A DNA stretch of 64,000 nucleotides from Paraburkholderia sp. SG-MS1 (GCF_012275575.1 NZ_NPIH01000223.1:36891-100890), one strand, 5' to 3'. Shown: positions 54,245-64,000, numbered from the stretch's first letter. Numbers and translations are program-made. Notes: generated from the sequence alone by a model not told the origin.

Positions 54245-55567
54245 ATGGAACAGTCGGACGGTGGAAAGCACGCCTTTATCACGGGCAAGGTGATGCGTCG
54301 CCTCCTGCCATTTTTGCTACTGATGTACGTACTCGCATTCCTGGACCGCGCCAACATCGGCTTCGCACAGAAAGCGCTCCAACAGGACACTGGTCTATCA
54401 GATACCGCTTTCGCGTTTGGTGCAGGCGTTTTTTTTGTAGGCTATGCGCTGCTCGAAGTGCCAAGCAATCTAATTTTGCATCGCGTCGGCGCCAGGCTAT
54501 GGATGTGCCGGATCATGGTAAGTTGGGGAGTGATCTCCGCGGCCATGGCGTTCGCGCATTCCGCAAGCGCGTTTTACGTCTTGCGGTTCGCTCTGGGTGC
54601 CGCTGAAGCGGGTTTTTTCCCAGGGATCATCTATTACCTTACGCGCTGGTTTCCTCAGTCATCGCGAGCAAGGGCGCTGGGCGTGTTTTACTTTGGTGCG
54701 CCGCTCGCCTTCATTTTCGGCAGTCCGCTCTCGGGCCTGCTGCTTGATCTGCACGGCAAGCTTGGCTTCGCGGGTTGGCAGTGGCTCTTTCTGGTCGAAG
54801 GAGGTCTTGCTTCGCTGGTAGGCATATGCGCCTTCTGGTATCTCGACGACGAGCCGAGCCGTGCAAAGTGGCTATCACACGACGAGCGGACCTTCTTGAC
54901 AACGCGTATCGAGAAGGACGCGGTGAACGCTACAGCGCATGGTCCGAAGAGCGTACTTTCTGCGCTCGTCGACTCACGCGTGTTGGGCCTCTCGCTGATC
55001 TACTTTCTGATTCAGGCCTCGGTGTATGGCGTAATCTTCTATCTGCCGCAGCAGGTGTCCGCGCTGCTCGGTACGAAAGTCGGCCTGAAGGTGGGTATCG
55101 TCACCGCGATTCCGTGGTTTTGTGCACTCGCGGCCACGTGGTTTTTCCCGCGCTATGCGGAACGTACAGGCTCACATCGAGGCATGGCAATCGTGCTCCT
55201 CGTCGCAGCAGGCTTCGGCATTGCGATCTCCGGCATCGCCAGCCAGCCCGTGGTTTCCCTGATTGCGCTGTGCATCGCCGCAAGCAGCTTCATCGCTGCG
55301 CAACCGCTCTTCTGGACCTTTCCGACTCGTCGTCTTGCGGGCGCAGCCGCGGCAGCCGGAATCGCATTGATCAATTCGCTCGGCAGCCTTGGAGGCTTTT
55401 TCGCGCCGATGGCGCGCAACGCCGCCGAACAGGCGTTCGCGTCGCATAGCGCGGGGTTGGTCTTGCTGGGAACCGCAAGCCTGCTCGCGGCGCTCGCCAT
55501 CTTCATCCTGGTCAGAAGCTCCAGCGTCGTCGACTATGCAGGCGCCACCGCGACAAAGGGATCCTGA
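54245..55567 (+). CDS. MFS transporter, ACS family, in L-rhamnose locus
   Basis: Major facilitator protein of 440 aa with 12 hydrophobic segments. The first helix has [17 protein letters not shown], the ACS-family motif, and the loop 2-3 region [20 protein letters not shown] follows. ACS members import sugar acids such as glucarate, galactonate or tartrate. Immediately followed by L-rhamnonate dehydratase, it may import rhamnonate or a related acid. AAGGAG precedes ATG 54245 by eight bases, fixing the start. Confidence 0.9.
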   Translation: MEQSDGGKHAFITGKVMRRLLPFLLLMYVLAFLDRANIGFAQKALQQDTGLSDTAFAFGAGVFFVGYALLEVPSNLILHRVGARLWMCRIMVSWGVISAAMAFAHSASAFYVLRFALGAAEAGFFPGIIYYLTRWFPQSSRARALGVFYFGAPLAFIFGSPLSGLLLDLHGKLGFAGWQWLFLVEGGLASLVGICAFWYLDDEPSRAKWLSHDERTFLTTRIEKDAVNATAHGPKSVLSALVDSRVLGLSLIYFLIQASVYGVIFYLPQQVSALLGTKVGLKVGIVTAIPWFCALAATWFFPRYAERTGSHRGMAIVLLVAAGFGIAISGIASQPVVSLIALCIAASSFIAAQPLFWTFPTRRLAGAAAAAGIALINSLGSLGGFFAPMARNAAEQAFASHSAGLVLLGTASLLAALAIFILVRSSSVVDYAGATATKGS

Positions 55568-55619
55568 TGACAAGTTCACACCTGCGACAAATTCGAGCGA
55601 CACTCAAGGAGGACACTTC

Positions 55620-56807
55620 ATGTCAATGCCAACCATCCGCCAGGTTCGCGCCTTCACGGTCCGCGGAGCCGGCGCCGACTATCACGATCAAGCCGAGGGC
55701 CACTGGATTGACGATCACATCTCGACGCCCATGGCGCGATACCCGGAGTATCGCCAAAGCCGTCAGTCCTTTGGGATCAACGTGCTGGGAACGCTGGTCG
55801 TCGAAATCGAGGCAAGCGATGGCACCGTCGGCTTTGCAGTGACGACTGGCGGCGAAATCGGGGCGTTCATCGTCGAAAAACACCTGGCGCGATTCATTGA
55901 AGGTCAGCGTGTGACTGACATCGAGAAGATCTGGGATCAGATGTACTTCTCGACGCTTTACTACGGCCGTAAGGGCATCGTGCTCAATACGATTTCGGGC
56001 GTTGATCTCGCGCTGTGGGATCTGCTCGCGAAAGTGCGCAAGGAACCGGTGCATGCGCTTTTAGGCGGCCCCGTGCGGGATGAACTCCAGTTCTATATGA
56101 CCGGCGCTCGACCTGACTTTGCAAAGGAACAAGGATTCATCGGTGGCAAGCTTCCGCTGCATCACGGTCCAGCGGAAGGCAGAGAGGGAATGAGAAAGAA
56201 TCTCGAGCTCCTCGCTGATATGCGCTCCAAGTGCGGCCCGGACTTCTGGCTCATGTACGACTGCTGGATGAGCCTGGACGTCGAATACGCGACCCGCTTT
56301 GCAACCACTGCTTACAACGAGTTTGGCTTGAAGTGGATCGAGGAGGCTCTTCCTCCAGACGATTACTGGGGATACGCCGAACTGCGCAAGAATGTGCCGC
56401 GCGGGATGCTTGTCACCACGGGCGAACACGAAGCAACCCGATGGGGTTTCCGCATGCTGTTCGAAATGGACTGCTGCGACATCGTTCAGCCCGACGTTGG
56501 ATGGTGCGGCGGCATCACTGAGCTAATCAAAATCTCGGCACTGGCCGATGCGCATGGCAAGCTCGTTGTCCCTCACGGATCGTCGGTTTACAGCTACCAC
56601 TTTGTCATCACGCGACACAATAGTCCCTTCGCGGAGTTCCTCAATATGTCGCCTGGCGCTGACAAGATCGTCCCAATGTTCGATCCGCAATTGCTCGACG
56701 AACCGGTGCCTGTGAATGGTCGAATGAAGGCATCTGCACTCGACGCCCCCGGCTTCGGAGTTCGACTGAATCCGGATTGCGCGCTGGCCCGTCCATACAC
56801 TCACTGA
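55620..56807 (+). CDS. rhmD: L-rhamnonate dehydratase
   Basis: Enolase-superfamily enzyme of 395 aa that dehydrates L-rhamnonate to 2-keto-3-deoxy-L-rhamnonate. It follows the E. coli RhmD pattern closely: [20 protein letters not shown] near the start with the active-site His, [19 protein letters not shown], metal ligands in [19 protein letters not shown] and [10 protein letters not shown], and the catalytic His in [12 protein letters not shown], then FAEFL. The start ATSMPTIRQ-type Met at 55620 gives a length close to the family's 400. It lies 52 bases behind the MFS gene. Confidence 0.93.
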   Translation: MSMPTIRQVRAFTVRGAGADYHDQAEGHWIDDHISTPMARYPEYRQSRQSFGINVLGTLVVEIEASDGTVGFAVTTGGEIGAFIVEKHLARFIEGQRVTDIEKIWDQMYFSTLYYGRKGIVLNTISGVDLALWDLLAKVRKEPVHALLGGPVRDELQFYMTGARPDFAKEQGFIGGKLPLHHGPAEGREGMRKNLELLADMRSKCGPDFWLMYDCWMSLDVEYATRFATTAYNEFGLKWIEEALPPDDYWGYAELRKNVPRGMLVTTGEHEATRWGFRMLFEMDCCDIVQPDVGWCGGITELIKISALADAHGKLVVPHGSSVYSYHFVITRHNSPFAEFLNMSPGADKIVPMFDPQLLDEPVPVNGRMKASALDAPGFGVRLNPDCALARPYTH

Positions 56808-56828
56808 CCCTGCCTCGAGGTGAACGCC

Positions 56829-57611
56829 ATGCTTCTCGAAGGAAAAGTTGTAATTGTGACTGGGGGCTCGCGCGGCATCGGTCAGGCAATCGCCGTCGCT
56901 TGCGCGAAAGAAGGCGCTAACGTCGCTATTAATTACTGGGGCGACAACGATAAGTCCTACGGAAGGCTCTCGGCCGTCGAGGAAGTGCTGGCTGACATCG
57001 AAGGGCTCGGTCGACGCGCGATCGCCGTGGAAGGTAACGTGGCCGAACCTGCTACGGGTGTCGAACTCGTGAGCCGCACGGTCGAGGCGTTAGGGCGTGT
57101 CGATGTTCTTGCGAGCAATGCGGGAATTTGTCCCTTCCATGCGTTCCTTGACATGCCGCCATCGGTCTACGAGAGGACGGTCGCCGTCAACCTGAACGGC
57201 GCGTTCTACGTAACGCAGGCCGCTGCAAATCAGATGAAAGCGCAGGGCACTGGCGGCTCCATCGTCGCGACGAGTTCCATTAGCGCCCTCGTCGGGGGCG
57301 GCATGCAGACGCACTACACGCCAACCAAGGCGGGCGTGCATTCGCTGATGCAGTCGTGCGCCATCGCACTCGGACCCTATGGCATTCGATGCAACTCGGT
57401 CATGCCCGGCACGATTGCGACGGATCTGAACGCCGAAGACCTCGCCGACGAGGAGAAGCGAACATATATGGAAAAGCGCATCCCGCTGGGCCGACTAGGC
57501 GCGCCCGACGACGTCGCGCAGTGCGTGGTGTTCCTGGCGTCCGATCGCGCACGCTATGTCACGGGTGCGTCGCTTCTCGTTGACGGGGGACTGTTCGTGA
57601 ACCTCCAGTAA
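56829..57611 (+). CDS. L-rhamnose 1-dehydrogenase (NAD(P)+)
   Basis: Short-chain dehydrogenase of 260 aa, first enzyme of the non-phosphorylating rhamnose route: L-rhamnose to L-rhamnono-1,4-lactone. It matches the Azotobacter LRA1 type: TGGSRGIGQAIAVACAKEGA for the cofactor, SNAGICPFHAFLDMP, and the catalytic Ser-Tyr-Lys in ATSSISALVGGGMQTHYTP and TKAG, ending GASLLVDGGLFVNLQ. ATG 56829 with GAGGTG before it is preferred over GTG 56820. Its 3' end overlaps the end of the convergent LysR gene by 53 bases. Confidence 0.9.
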   Translation: MLLEGKVVIVTGGSRGIGQAIAVACAKEGANVAINYWGDNDKSYGRLSAVEEVLADIEGLGRRAIAVEGNVAEPATGVELVSRTVEALGRVDVLASNAGICPFHAFLDMPPSVYERTVAVNLNGAFYVTQAAANQMKAQGTGGSIVATSSISALVGGGMQTHYTPTKAGVHSLMQSCAIALGPYGIRCNSVMPGTIATDLNAEDLADEEKRTYMEKRIPLGRLGAPDDVAQCVVFLASDRARYVTGASLLVDGGLFVNLQ

Positions 57612-58548
57612 CGGTCGCCGCCGAGTATTTGCGCAAGAGCGCAATGAAGTACTCGGCCGGTTCGGCGAGCGGCTCTTCCTTTCGGCGTAAAAGGCCAAAC
57701 CCCGCCAGGCTCTTGCCGATCTCGAGCGGCAACTGGACGAGGATCTTCGCGCGCAGATAATCGCGAACCACGGACTCGGGCAGCATCGCGACCGCATCGC
57801 TGTTCTGCAGGAGCTGCAGCGTCGCGAAAATCGACGCGCACTCGACCACGTTCGCGGGAGTCGCAAGACCAGCATTGGCCAGCTCCTCCTCGAAGAGGTT
57901 GCGGGCGGGACTCGTAATCGGCTGCAAGATCCAGGGCCACGGCATTAACGCGTCAAGGCTCACGGTCTCGGCACGCAAAAGCGGGTGCGAGGCGCGCACG
58001 ACGAGGCGCATGGTCTCACGGGCGAGCGGCTCGAAGTCGAGATCGTTATGCAAAAGCGGGTTAGTGAGGCGCCCAAGCGCGACGTCCACTTCGCGGCGAT
58101 GTAAAAGCTGCACGACCTGGTCGCTCGTCTCTCCGAGGATGCGCACGTTGAGCAACGGCCGCTCCACTTTCATTTCAGCAACGGCCATCGCGAGTACATC
58201 GGGTGCAGCGCCCATGATCGCGCCGACGGTAAGCTGGCCATGGCCGCCGCGGCGCTTGATCTCCAGATCGGCCGCGAAACGGGTGAGTTCGGAAAGTGAT
58301 CGGCGCGCGTAGGCGACGATGGTGGCGCCCAGTGCGGTGGGCTGCATGCCGCGTGCATTCCGTTCGAAGAGGGCGAAACCGAATGCCTCTTCAATGTCAG
58401 ACAGCATGCGACTTGCACTGGGTTGTGCAATGTGCACCTCCGCAGCGGCCTGATGCAGATTGCGCGCGTCGTCGAGCGCGACTAGCAAGGCGAGATGCCT
58501 GAATTTCAGGCGGTTGACGAGGGCGAGCTGACCACAGGTCGAGTCCAT
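57559..58548 (-). CDS. LysR-family regulator (GbpR-like), probable rhamnose-locus regulator
   Basis: Regulator of 329 aa. Its helix-turn-helix (residues about 13-72) has NLHQAAAEVHIAQPSASRML, the form found in GbpR/CbbR-like proteins that control sugar transport genes; the effector domain covers about 105-305. It is divergent from the mutarotase-lactonase-ABC operon, with direct and inverted repeats in the 140-base gap, and lies inside the rhamnose locus, so rhamnose or a rhamnonate-pathway intermediate is the likely effector. Confidence 0.9.
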   Translation of the reverse strand: MDSTCGQLALVNRLKFRHLALLVALDDARNLHQAAAEVHIAQPSASRMLSDIEEAFGFALFERNARGMQPTALGATIVAYARRSLSELTRFAADLEIKRRGGHGQLTVGAIMGAAPDVLAMAVAEMKVERPLLNVRILGETSDQVVQLLHRREVDVALGRLTNPLLHNDLDFEPLARETMRLVVRASHPLLRAETVSLDALMPWPWILQPITSPARNLFEEELANAGLATPANVVECASIFATLQLLQNSDAVAMLPESVVRDYLRAKILVQLPLEIGKSLAGFGLLRRKEEPLAEPAEYFIALLRKYSAATVTGGSRTVPRQREATHP

Positions 58549-58596
58549 TTTTCCGCGTCCTTCGTGCGATGCAATAACGTGATCGGCCGATTAAAA

Positions 58597-58638
58597 ATGC
58601 GGATTGTTGTGTTATCAGATGCGGATTATAGTCAATCC
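58597..58638. promoter_or_regulatory. candidate LysR operator between regulator and rhamnose operon
   Basis: ATGCGGATT occurs at 58597-58605 and 58619-58627, 22 bp apart (two helical turns). The second copy is part of GGATT-ATAGTC-AATCC (58623-58638), an interrupted palindrome of LysR type. This lies 50-90 bases before the mutarotase start. Confidence 0.6.
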
Positions 58639-58688
58639 AACGAGGTTCCGGCAGAGAGCCCTCACGACAACATTAAGAGGTCGTCGCA

Positions 58689-59003
58689 ATGGAGACAATC
58701 GCGTTTCGCATGACGCTCAAGTCCGGCATGGGCCCGGAATATGAACGGCGTCACCACGAAATCTGGCCTGAACTTGCCAATGCGCTGCGCGCAGCCGGCA
58801 TCCACGACTACTGGATCTTTCTCGACGAAGCAAGCGGCGCACTTTTCGCGACGTTGAAGCGCGATACCGCACACTCGATGGACCAATTGCCGTCGCTTCC
58901 GATCATGCGCAAGTGGTGGGACTACATGGCGGACCTGATGGACACGCAGGCTGACCATTCACCCGTCGTGACACCGCTCGCTCCCATGTTTCATCTTCCC
59001 TGA
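58689..59003 (+). CDS. rhaM: L-rhamnose mutarotase
   Basis: Small enzyme of 104 aa that interconverts alpha- and beta-L-rhamnopyranose. It follows the RhaM pattern: IAFRMTLKSGMGPEYERRHH (the active-site His in ERRHHEIWPEL), IHDYWIFLDEASGALFATL, KWWDYMADLM and the final FHLP. It is the first gene of the rhamnose operon and feeds the sugar to the 1-dehydrogenase in the right anomeric form. Confidence 0.93.
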   Translation: METIAFRMTLKSGMGPEYERRHHEIWPELANALRAAGIHDYWIFLDEASGALFATLKRDTAHSMDQLPSLPIMRKWWDYMADLMDTQADHSPVVTPLAPMFHLP

Positions 59004-59039
59004 GTTCTTTTGAATCGGCAACGGCCGGAGGAGTGACTC

Positions 59040-59930
59040 ATGCAGGTCGTCGATCCGCACATCCATCTCTGGGACCTCAAGACCCACCATTACCCGTGGC
59101 TCGCCAATCCGCGGACTTCGTTCGTCGGCGATGCGCGCAGTCTCAAACATGACTACCTGATCGGCGACCTGCTCGCCGAGACGGGCGAAATCGAGATCCT
59201 CAAGCTCGTCCACGTCGATGCAAACCACGATCCGGCGGACCCGGTCGAGGAGACGCGCTGGTTGCAGGGCATCGCGGATAGCGAGGGCAGAGGGATGCCG
59301 AACGGAATCGTCGCCGGGGCTGATTTGTCAGCCGACAACGCAGCTCAGGTGCTGGAAGCACATGCCGCATTCGCAAACACGCGCGGCATTCGTCAGATCC
59401 TCAATGTGCATGCCAATCCGCTCTACGACTATGTAAGCCGTCACTACATGCACGAGCCGACGTGGCGCAGGAACTTCGCGCTACTGCGAGAGCACGGGTT
59501 ATCTTTCGACCTTCAACTCTATCCGTCGCAGATGCGCGATGCCGCAGCGCTCGCAAAGGAGTATGCCGATACGCAATTCATCGTCAACCACGCGGGCATG
59601 TTTGTGGACCGGTCGTCAGTCGAAGGTTATCGCGCCTGGCGTGACGGCATGTGCATCCTTGCCTCGTGCGACAACGTGTCGGTCAAGATCAGCGGCCTCG
59701 CGATGTTCGATCACGGTTGGACTGTTGAGAGCCTGCGACCTTACGTGCTGGAAACCATCGACACGTTTGGCACCGCTCGCGCGATGTTTGCGTCGAATTT
59801 TCCGGTCGATCGGCTGTTTTCGAGTTATACGAAGTTGTGGAACGCGTATGCGTCAATCGTCGCCGATGCGAGCGACGCTGAAAAGGATGCGCTCTTCAGG
59901 CGCAATGCGGAGCGCATCTACAGGATATAG
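59040..59930 (+). CDS. amidohydrolase-family lactonase, probable L-rhamnono-1,4-lactonase
   Basis: TIM-barrel metal-dependent hydrolase (COG3618 type) of 296 aa. The metal-binding [11 protein letters not shown] is at residues 3-13, with [10 protein letters not shown], the strand [11 protein letters not shown] and the late Asp in [14 protein letters not shown]. This family includes fucono- and rhamnono-lactonases, and its place between mutarotase and ABC genes, next to the dehydrogenase that makes the lactone, supports that step. GGAG precedes the ATG by about eight bases. Assignment to the reaction is by context. Confidence 0.82.
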   Translation: MQVVDPHIHLWDLKTHHYPWLANPRTSFVGDARSLKHDYLIGDLLAETGEIEILKLVHVDANHDPADPVEETRWLQGIADSEGRGMPNGIVAGADLSADNAAQVLEAHAAFANTRGIRQILNVHANPLYDYVSRHYMHEPTWRRNFALLREHGLSFDLQLYPSQMRDAAALAKEYADTQFIVNHAGMFVDRSSVEGYRAWRDGMCILASCDNVSVKISGLAMFDHGWTVESLRPYVLETIDTFGTARAMFASNFPVDRLFSSYTKLWNAYASIVADASDAEKDALFRRNAERIYRI

Positions 59931-59976
59931 ATGGCGCCGAACCGCCACAAAAAAATCCAAAAGACAGGAGACAAGC

Positions 59977-61500
59977 ATGTCGAGTCATCAAGTAGCGAGG
60001 CTGGAGCTACGTCACGCGAGCAAGTCGTTTGGCCGCGTGCGGGCACTCACCGATGGCAGCCTTCAACTCTGGCCGGGCGAAGTTCACGCCTTGCTCGGTG
60101 AGAACGGAGCGGGCAAGTCGACGCTCGTGAAGATTCTCGCGGGCGTTCATCAACCCGATGCGGGCGAGATGCTCATTGACGGGGAGCCGCGCCGCTTCAG
60201 CAATCCCGGCGAAGCGCGCGATGCCGCAATAGCCGTCATTTACCAGGAGCCTACGCTCTTCGCCGATCTTTCGATCGCGGAAAACATCTACATGGGCCGT
60301 CAGCCGGTAGATCGCGCCGGTCGGATCCGCTACGACGAGATGCGTCGCGAAGTGGATACGCTCCTCGCTTCGCTCGGTGTGAACTTGCGCGCGCAGCAGC
60401 TCGTGCGCGGCCTTTCCATCGCGGACCAACAGGTGGTGGAGATCGCCAAGGCGCTGTCGCTCAATGCGAATGTCCTCATCATGGACGAGCCGACAGCCGC
60501 GCTTTCGCTGCCTGAGGTCGAGCGACTTTTCGCGATCGTGCGTGCCCTACGCGAGCGTGACGTCGCGATCCTTTTCATCACGCATCGGCTCGATGAAGTG
60601 TTCGCGCTCACGCAGCGTCTCACAATCATGCGCGACGGCGCCAAGGTCTTCGACGCGCTCACCCCCGATATGACGGTAGATGCAATCGTGAGCAAGATGG
60701 TCGGTCGCGACCTGGACACTTTCTATCCTAAAGCCGAGGTCAAGCCGGGTGAGGTCGTGCTTTCGGTGCGGGGCCTGACGCGCATAGGCGTCTTCAAGGA
60801 TGTGTCGTTCGAGGTAAGGGCCGGCGAGATCGTTGGGCTGGCGGGGCTCGTTGGCGCGGGGCGCAGCGAGGTGGCCCGTGCGATTTTCGGCATAGACCCC
60901 GTGGATGCGGGGGAGGTGAAGATCGCGGGCAAGCCGCTCGCGCTCGGCTATCCGGCGCGCGCGGTGCGTGCCGGCCTCGCGCTCGTGCCGGAAGATCGCC
61001 GTGCACAAGGTCTTGCACTGGAGCTGTCGATTGCGCGCAACGCGTCGCTCACCGTACTGGGCCGTCTGGTGCGGCATGGGCTCATCACCGCCAAAAGCGA
61101 ATCGACGCTGGCCGCCGACTGGGGCAAGCGCCTCCGTCTGAAGGCGAGCGACCTGGACGCGCCGGTCGGCACGCTCTCGGGTGGCAATCAGCAGAAGGTC
61201 GTGCTCGGCAAGTGGCTCGCGACCAACCCGAAGGTGCTCATCATCGATGAGCCCACACGCGGTATCGATGTGGGTGCAAAGGCGGAGGTTTATCGCGCGC
61301 TGTCCGAGCTGGTGCATGAGGGACTGGGCGTGCTGATGATTTCGAGCGAGCTGCCCGAGGTGCTTGGCATGGCCGACCGGGTTCTGGTGATGCACGAAGG
61401 CCGCATCAGCGCCGATATCGCTCGCGCCGATGCCAACGAGGAGCGGGTGATGAGCGCGGCACTTGGTGCGCCATCGCAAGCACTGGGGCAGGCAGCATGA
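59977..61500 (+). CDS. rhaT: L-rhamnose ABC transporter ATP-binding protein
   Basis: Double-cassette sugar ATPase of 507 aa. First cassette: Walker [17 protein letters not shown] near residue 43, signature [16 protein letters not shown], Walker [12 protein letters not shown]. Second: [16 protein letters not shown], signature [15 protein letters not shown], and [21 protein letters not shown] lies six bases before ATG 59977; the long open frame upstream runs antisense-like through the lactonase gene and is not used. The rhamnose assignment rests on the binding protein at 63608 and the enzymes upstream. Confidence 0.9.
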   Translation: MSSHQVARLELRHASKSFGRVRALTDGSLQLWPGEVHALLGENGAGKSTLVKILAGVHQPDAGEMLIDGEPRRFSNPGEARDAAIAVIYQEPTLFADLSIAENIYMGRQPVDRAGRIRYDEMRREVDTLLASLGVNLRAQQLVRGLSIADQQVVEIAKALSLNANVLIMDEPTAALSLPEVERLFAIVRALRERDVAILFITHRLDEVFALTQRLTIMRDGAKVFDALTPDMTVDAIVSKMVGRDLDTFYPKAEVKPGEVVLSVRGLTRIGVFKDVSFEVRAGEIVGLAGLVGAGRSEVARAIFGIDPVDAGEVKIAGKPLALGYPARAVRAGLALVPEDRRAQGLALELSIARNASLTVLGRLVRHGLITAKSESTLAADWGKRLRLKASDLDAPVGTLSGGNQQKVVLGKWLATNPKVLIIDEPTRGIDVGAKAEVYRALSELVHEGLGVLMISSELPEVLGMADRVLVMHEGRISADIARADANEERVMSAALGAPSQALGQAA

Positions 61501-62537
61501 TCCGGAACACTTCCACCATACCGGCAGACAGTCAACCGGAGACCGCGCGGCACAGCATCGTTGCGGTCATTGCGAGGAGCCGCGAGGCGACGCTCTTTGC
61601 CGTGCTGATTGCACTCATCGTCGCGACGGCCGCCGTCAAGCCAGAGTTCCTTAACCTTCAGAATCTGCGCGACGTACTACTCAATGTATCGATCATCGGC
61701 CTGCTCACGGCAGGTATGACCGTCGTCATGTTGATGCGCCACATCGATCTGTCGATTGCTTCGGTAGTCGGTGTGAGCGCCTACGGCGTCGGCAGCCTGT
61801 TTGTCGCGTATCCGCACATGCCGATCCTGCTCGCGCTCGCGGCGGGGGTCGGCATCGGGCTCGTCATCGGAGCGGTGAACGGGGCACTGGTCACCTTTGG
61901 CCGCGTGCCCTCGCTGGTCGCCACGCTCTCGACACTCTATATCGTGCGCGGCGCCGACTATGCGTGGGTCCACGGCGGCCAGATCAACGCGACGAGTCTG
62001 CCGGATGCCTTCGCGCTGCTGGCGACCGGCTCGACTGTCGGCGTCCCCAATCTCGTGCTGATCGCGCTTGTCGTGCTCGTCGCGCTTTCGGTGTATCTCA
62101 GGCACTACCGGGGAGGCCGCGAGCATTACGCGATCGGCTCGAATCCCGAGGCCGCGAGACTGGCGGGCATCCATGTGGACAGGCGCGTGATGATCGGGTT
62201 CCTTCTTTCCGGTGCAATCGCTGGGCTGGCCGGCGTGCTGTGGCTCGCGCGCTTCGGCACCGTCGATGCCAGCACCGCCAAGGGCATTGAACTGCAAGTG
62301 GTCGCGGCAGCGGTGGTCGGCAGTGTGGCGATCACAGGTGGCGTCGGCACGATCACGGGTGCGACCCTTGGCGCACTCGTTCTCGGTGTCATCAACATTG
62401 CCCTCGTGGTGCTGCGCGTATCACCGTTCTGGCAGCAGGCCATCCAGGGCGCTCTGATCGTCACGGCGATCACGCTCGATACTTTGCTGGCGCGCTCCGT
62501 CGCCAAGCGCATGATGAGGAAACGCGACCATGGCTAA
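61497..62537 (+). CDS. rhaP: L-rhamnose ABC transporter permease
   Basis: RbsC-type permease of 346 aa, about ten hydrophobic segments. Landmarks are [60 protein letters not shown] and [20 protein letters not shown]. Start overlaps the ATPase stop (ATGA) and the end overlaps the next permease by eight bases. It pairs with the second permease, as in the RhaPQ heterodimer described for rhizobial rhamnose transport. Confidence 0.88.
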   Translation: MIRNTSTIPADSQPETARHSIVAVIARSREATLFAVLIALIVATAAVKPEFLNLQNLRDVLLNVSIIGLLTAGMTVVMLMRHIDLSIASVVGVSAYGVGSLFVAYPHMPILLALAAGVGIGLVIGAVNGALVTFGRVPSLVATLSTLYIVRGADYAWVHGGQINATSLPDAFALLATGSTVGVPNLVLIALVVLVALSVYLRHYRGGREHYAIGSNPEAARLAGIHVDRRVMIGFLLSGAIAGLAGVLWLARFGTVDASTAKGIELQVVAAAVVGSVAITGGVGTITGATLGALVLGVINIALVVLRVSPFWQQAIQGALIVTAITLDTLLARSVAKRMMRKRDHG

Positions 62538-63534
62538 ACCCGATTCCGCTCTGTCCGTCACGAAGCGCCGCCACGCGTCATGGGAGACGATGCTCATCGC
62601 CGTGCTCATTGCATCGGTCGCGGCAGGACGCCTGCTTTCGCCGCTGTTTCTGTCGGCGGCCAATCTCTCGAACATGCTGGCCGATTTCACTGAGATCGCG
62701 CTGATTGCGTTACCGATGACGCTAATCATCGTCGCGGCGGAAATCGATCTGTCGGTGGCCTCCGTGCTCGGCGTATCCAGCGCGCTAATGGGCGTACTGT
62801 GGCACATGGGGCTCCCGATGCCGCTCGTCATTGTGATCGTGCTTGTGGTCGGAACCCTTGCGGGCCTGCTCAACGGGCTCGTGATCGTGCGCTTCAACCT
62901 GCCCTCGCTCGCGGTCACTATCGGCACGCTCGCCCTGTTTCGAGGTCTCGCCTATGTGCTGCTTGGCGACCAGGCCGTCGCGGACTTTCCGGCAGCCTAT
63001 ACCGCATTCGGCATCGACACGGTCGCAGGCTCGTTTCTACCGGTGCCATTCGTTCTGGTGATTCTTGGCGCGATCGGGTTTGCAGTGCTGCTGCAGGCGA
63101 CACCCTTCGGTCGCAGCCTCTATGCAATCGGTGCGAACCAGACGGCCGCTCAGTTCTCCGGTATTGACGTTGCAAAGACAAAGATCAGGCTGTTCATGAT
63201 GTCGGGCGCGATGGCGGCTCTCGCGGGCATCGTCTACACGCTGCGCTTTACCAGCGCACGCGGCGATAACGGCGAAGGGTTCGAACTATCGGTGATTGCC
63301 GCGGTGCTCTTCGGTGGGGTGAGCATCTTCGGCGGTCGCGGCTCGATGATCGGTGTGCTGTTGTCGCTGCTCGTGATCGGTGTACTGCGCAACGCCCTCA
63401 CGCTCGCCGATGTGTCGAGTGAAACCCTAACGATCGTCACCGGCGTGTTGCTGCTCTCGTCGGTGTTGATACCAAACCTTGTCGCGCGCTGGCGTGCGAT
63501 GCGGGAAAAGCGTCTGCTCACGCGGGCGTCATAG
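62530..63534 (+). CDS. rhaQ: L-rhamnose ABC transporter permease
   Basis: Second RbsC-type permease, 334 aa. Landmarks are ALPMTLIIVAAEIDLSVASV, GLLNGLVIVRFNLPSLAVTI, YAIGANQTAAQFSGIDVAKT and VLFGGVSIFGGRGSMIGVLL. It overlaps the preceding permease by eight bases, and the binding protein follows after 73 bases. Gene order ATPase-permease-permease-binding protein differs from the RhaSTPQ order of rhizobia. Confidence 0.88.
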   Translation: MAKPDSALSVTKRRHASWETMLIAVLIASVAAGRLLSPLFLSAANLSNMLADFTEIALIALPMTLIIVAAEIDLSVASVLGVSSALMGVLWHMGLPMPLVIVIVLVVGTLAGLLNGLVIVRFNLPSLAVTIGTLALFRGLAYVLLGDQAVADFPAAYTAFGIDTVAGSFLPVPFVLVILGAIGFAVLLQATPFGRSLYAIGANQTAAQFSGIDVAKTKIRLFMMSGAMAALAGIVYTLRFTSARGDNGEGFELSVIAAVLFGGVSIFGGRGSMIGVLLSLLVIGVLRNALTLADVSSETLTIVTGVLLLSSVLIPNLVARWRAMREKRLLTRAS

Positions 63535-63607
63535 TGCGGCTCTGAAAATCAACTCTTCGCGAGCCGTCCAATCATCGGAGGCACCGCCCTCACAGGAGAC
63601 GTCAGAC

Positions 63608-64000
63608 ATGAAAAGAACACTTCGATCCACCCGCGCGGCATTCGTTGCCGTGGCGATCGTCGCGGCGGGCGTTTCGCTCACCGCGTACGCCGCCGAGATC
63701 AAGAGCGGCCTGAAAATCGCCTTCGTGCCGAAGCAGATCAACAACCCCTACGAGGTCATTGCCGACGATGGAGGAATGTCGGCCATCAAGGAGTTCAAGG
63801 GAGAAGGCAAGGTCGTCGGGCCCTCGGATGCGGGGGCGTCGTCGCAGGTGTCGTACATCAATACGCTCATCACGCAGCGGCAAAACGCGATCGTAATTGC
63901 CGCGAACGATGCGAATGCTGTCGTGCCTTACCTCAAGAAGGCAATGGCACAAGGCATCAAGGTCGTCTCATTCGATTCTGATACGGGACCGGCAGGCAGA
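63608..64000 (+). CDS. rhaS: L-rhamnose ABC transporter substrate-binding protein, partial
   Basis: The first 131 residues of a periplasmic sugar receptor that continues beyond the right edge. The signal peptide (AAFVAVAIVAAGVSLTAYAA) is cleaved before EIKSGLKIAFVPKQINNPYE, the opening of rhamnose-type RhaS proteins; GPSDAGASSQVSYINTLITQ and IVIAANDANAVVPYLKKAM follow. AGGAG lies nine bases before ATG 63608. It completes the importer. Confidence 0.88.
   Translation, partial: MKRTLRSTRAAFVAVAIVAAGVSLTAYAAEIKSGLKIAFVPKQINNPYEVIADDGGMSAIKEFKGEGKVVGPSDAGASSQVSYINTLITQRQNAIVIAANDANAVVPYLKKAMAQGIKVVSFDSDTGPAGR

Noticed and set aside
59539..59976. N-terminal extension of the rhamnose ATPase frame
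   Set aside because: It overlaps the lactonase gene in another frame; a good Shine-Dalgarno and family N-terminus occur at 59977.

Overview
The window is high-GC DNA whose gene content fits the Burkholderiales, most likely Paraburkholderia, Caballeronia or Burkholderia. The clues are an OmpC-type general porin, a DUF4148 periplasmic protein, many LysR regulators, many ABC uptake systems, and a stand-alone RibA of the type these genomes carry as an extra copy. The genus is inferred from protein style; no rRNA or tRNA gene was seen to anchor it.

Layout. 0-6.4 kb (minus strand): two importers in tandem, a PotABCD-like organic-cation type system (binding protein, two permeases, ATPase) followed by an amino-acid type binding protein and two permeases. 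7-13.3 kb: conserved core-like genes, namely a GcvA-like LysR regulator, a ChaA-type cation/proton antiporter, a BON protein, 3-methyladenine DNA glycosylase, DUF4148, a CBS-pair protein and ribA. 13.4-36.5 kb: an accessory region full of relics. It begins with inverted repeats and a frameshifted tyrosine integrase, then an AlpA-type regulator, a hybrid histidine kinase with a receiver protein, an NmrA-type oxidoreductase/LysR pair, a catabolic operon (EthD, alpha/beta hydrolase, SDR, HIBADH-like), IS3/IS6/IS91 fragments, a SLOG-domain protein fused to a membrane domain, and a MarR/FUSC efflux pair. Many genes here carry single-base indels.

36.5-47.3 kb: an organic-acid type locus: M20 amidohydrolase, binding-protein-dependent ABC importer, FCD-type GntR regulator, D-2-hydroxyacid dehydrogenase, HpcH/HpaI aldolase, maleate-isomerase-like racemase, porin and VOC protein. 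47.3-49 kb: gene debris, including a heavily frameshifted carotenoid-oxygenase pseudogene. 49-53.7 kb: a ribose-type sugar ABC importer with an embedded SDR. 54.2-64 kb: an L-rhamnose locus using the non-phosphorylating route: MFS transporter, L-rhamnonate dehydratase, L-rhamnose 1-dehydrogenase, LysR regulator, rhamnose mutarotase, a probable rhamnonolactonase and the Rha-type ABC importer, whose binding protein runs off the right edge.

How the genes work together. Rhamnose would enter through the ABC importer, be mutarotated, oxidised to the lactone, hydrolysed to rhamnonate and dehydrated to 2-keto-3-deoxy-rhamnonate; the enzyme for the last cleavage or oxidation is not recognised here. 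The most unusual gene is the SLOG-membrane fusion at 28978-29959. It resembles the architecture predicted for nucleotide-signal-controlled membrane effectors, but it is broken by a one-base insertion in this copy.
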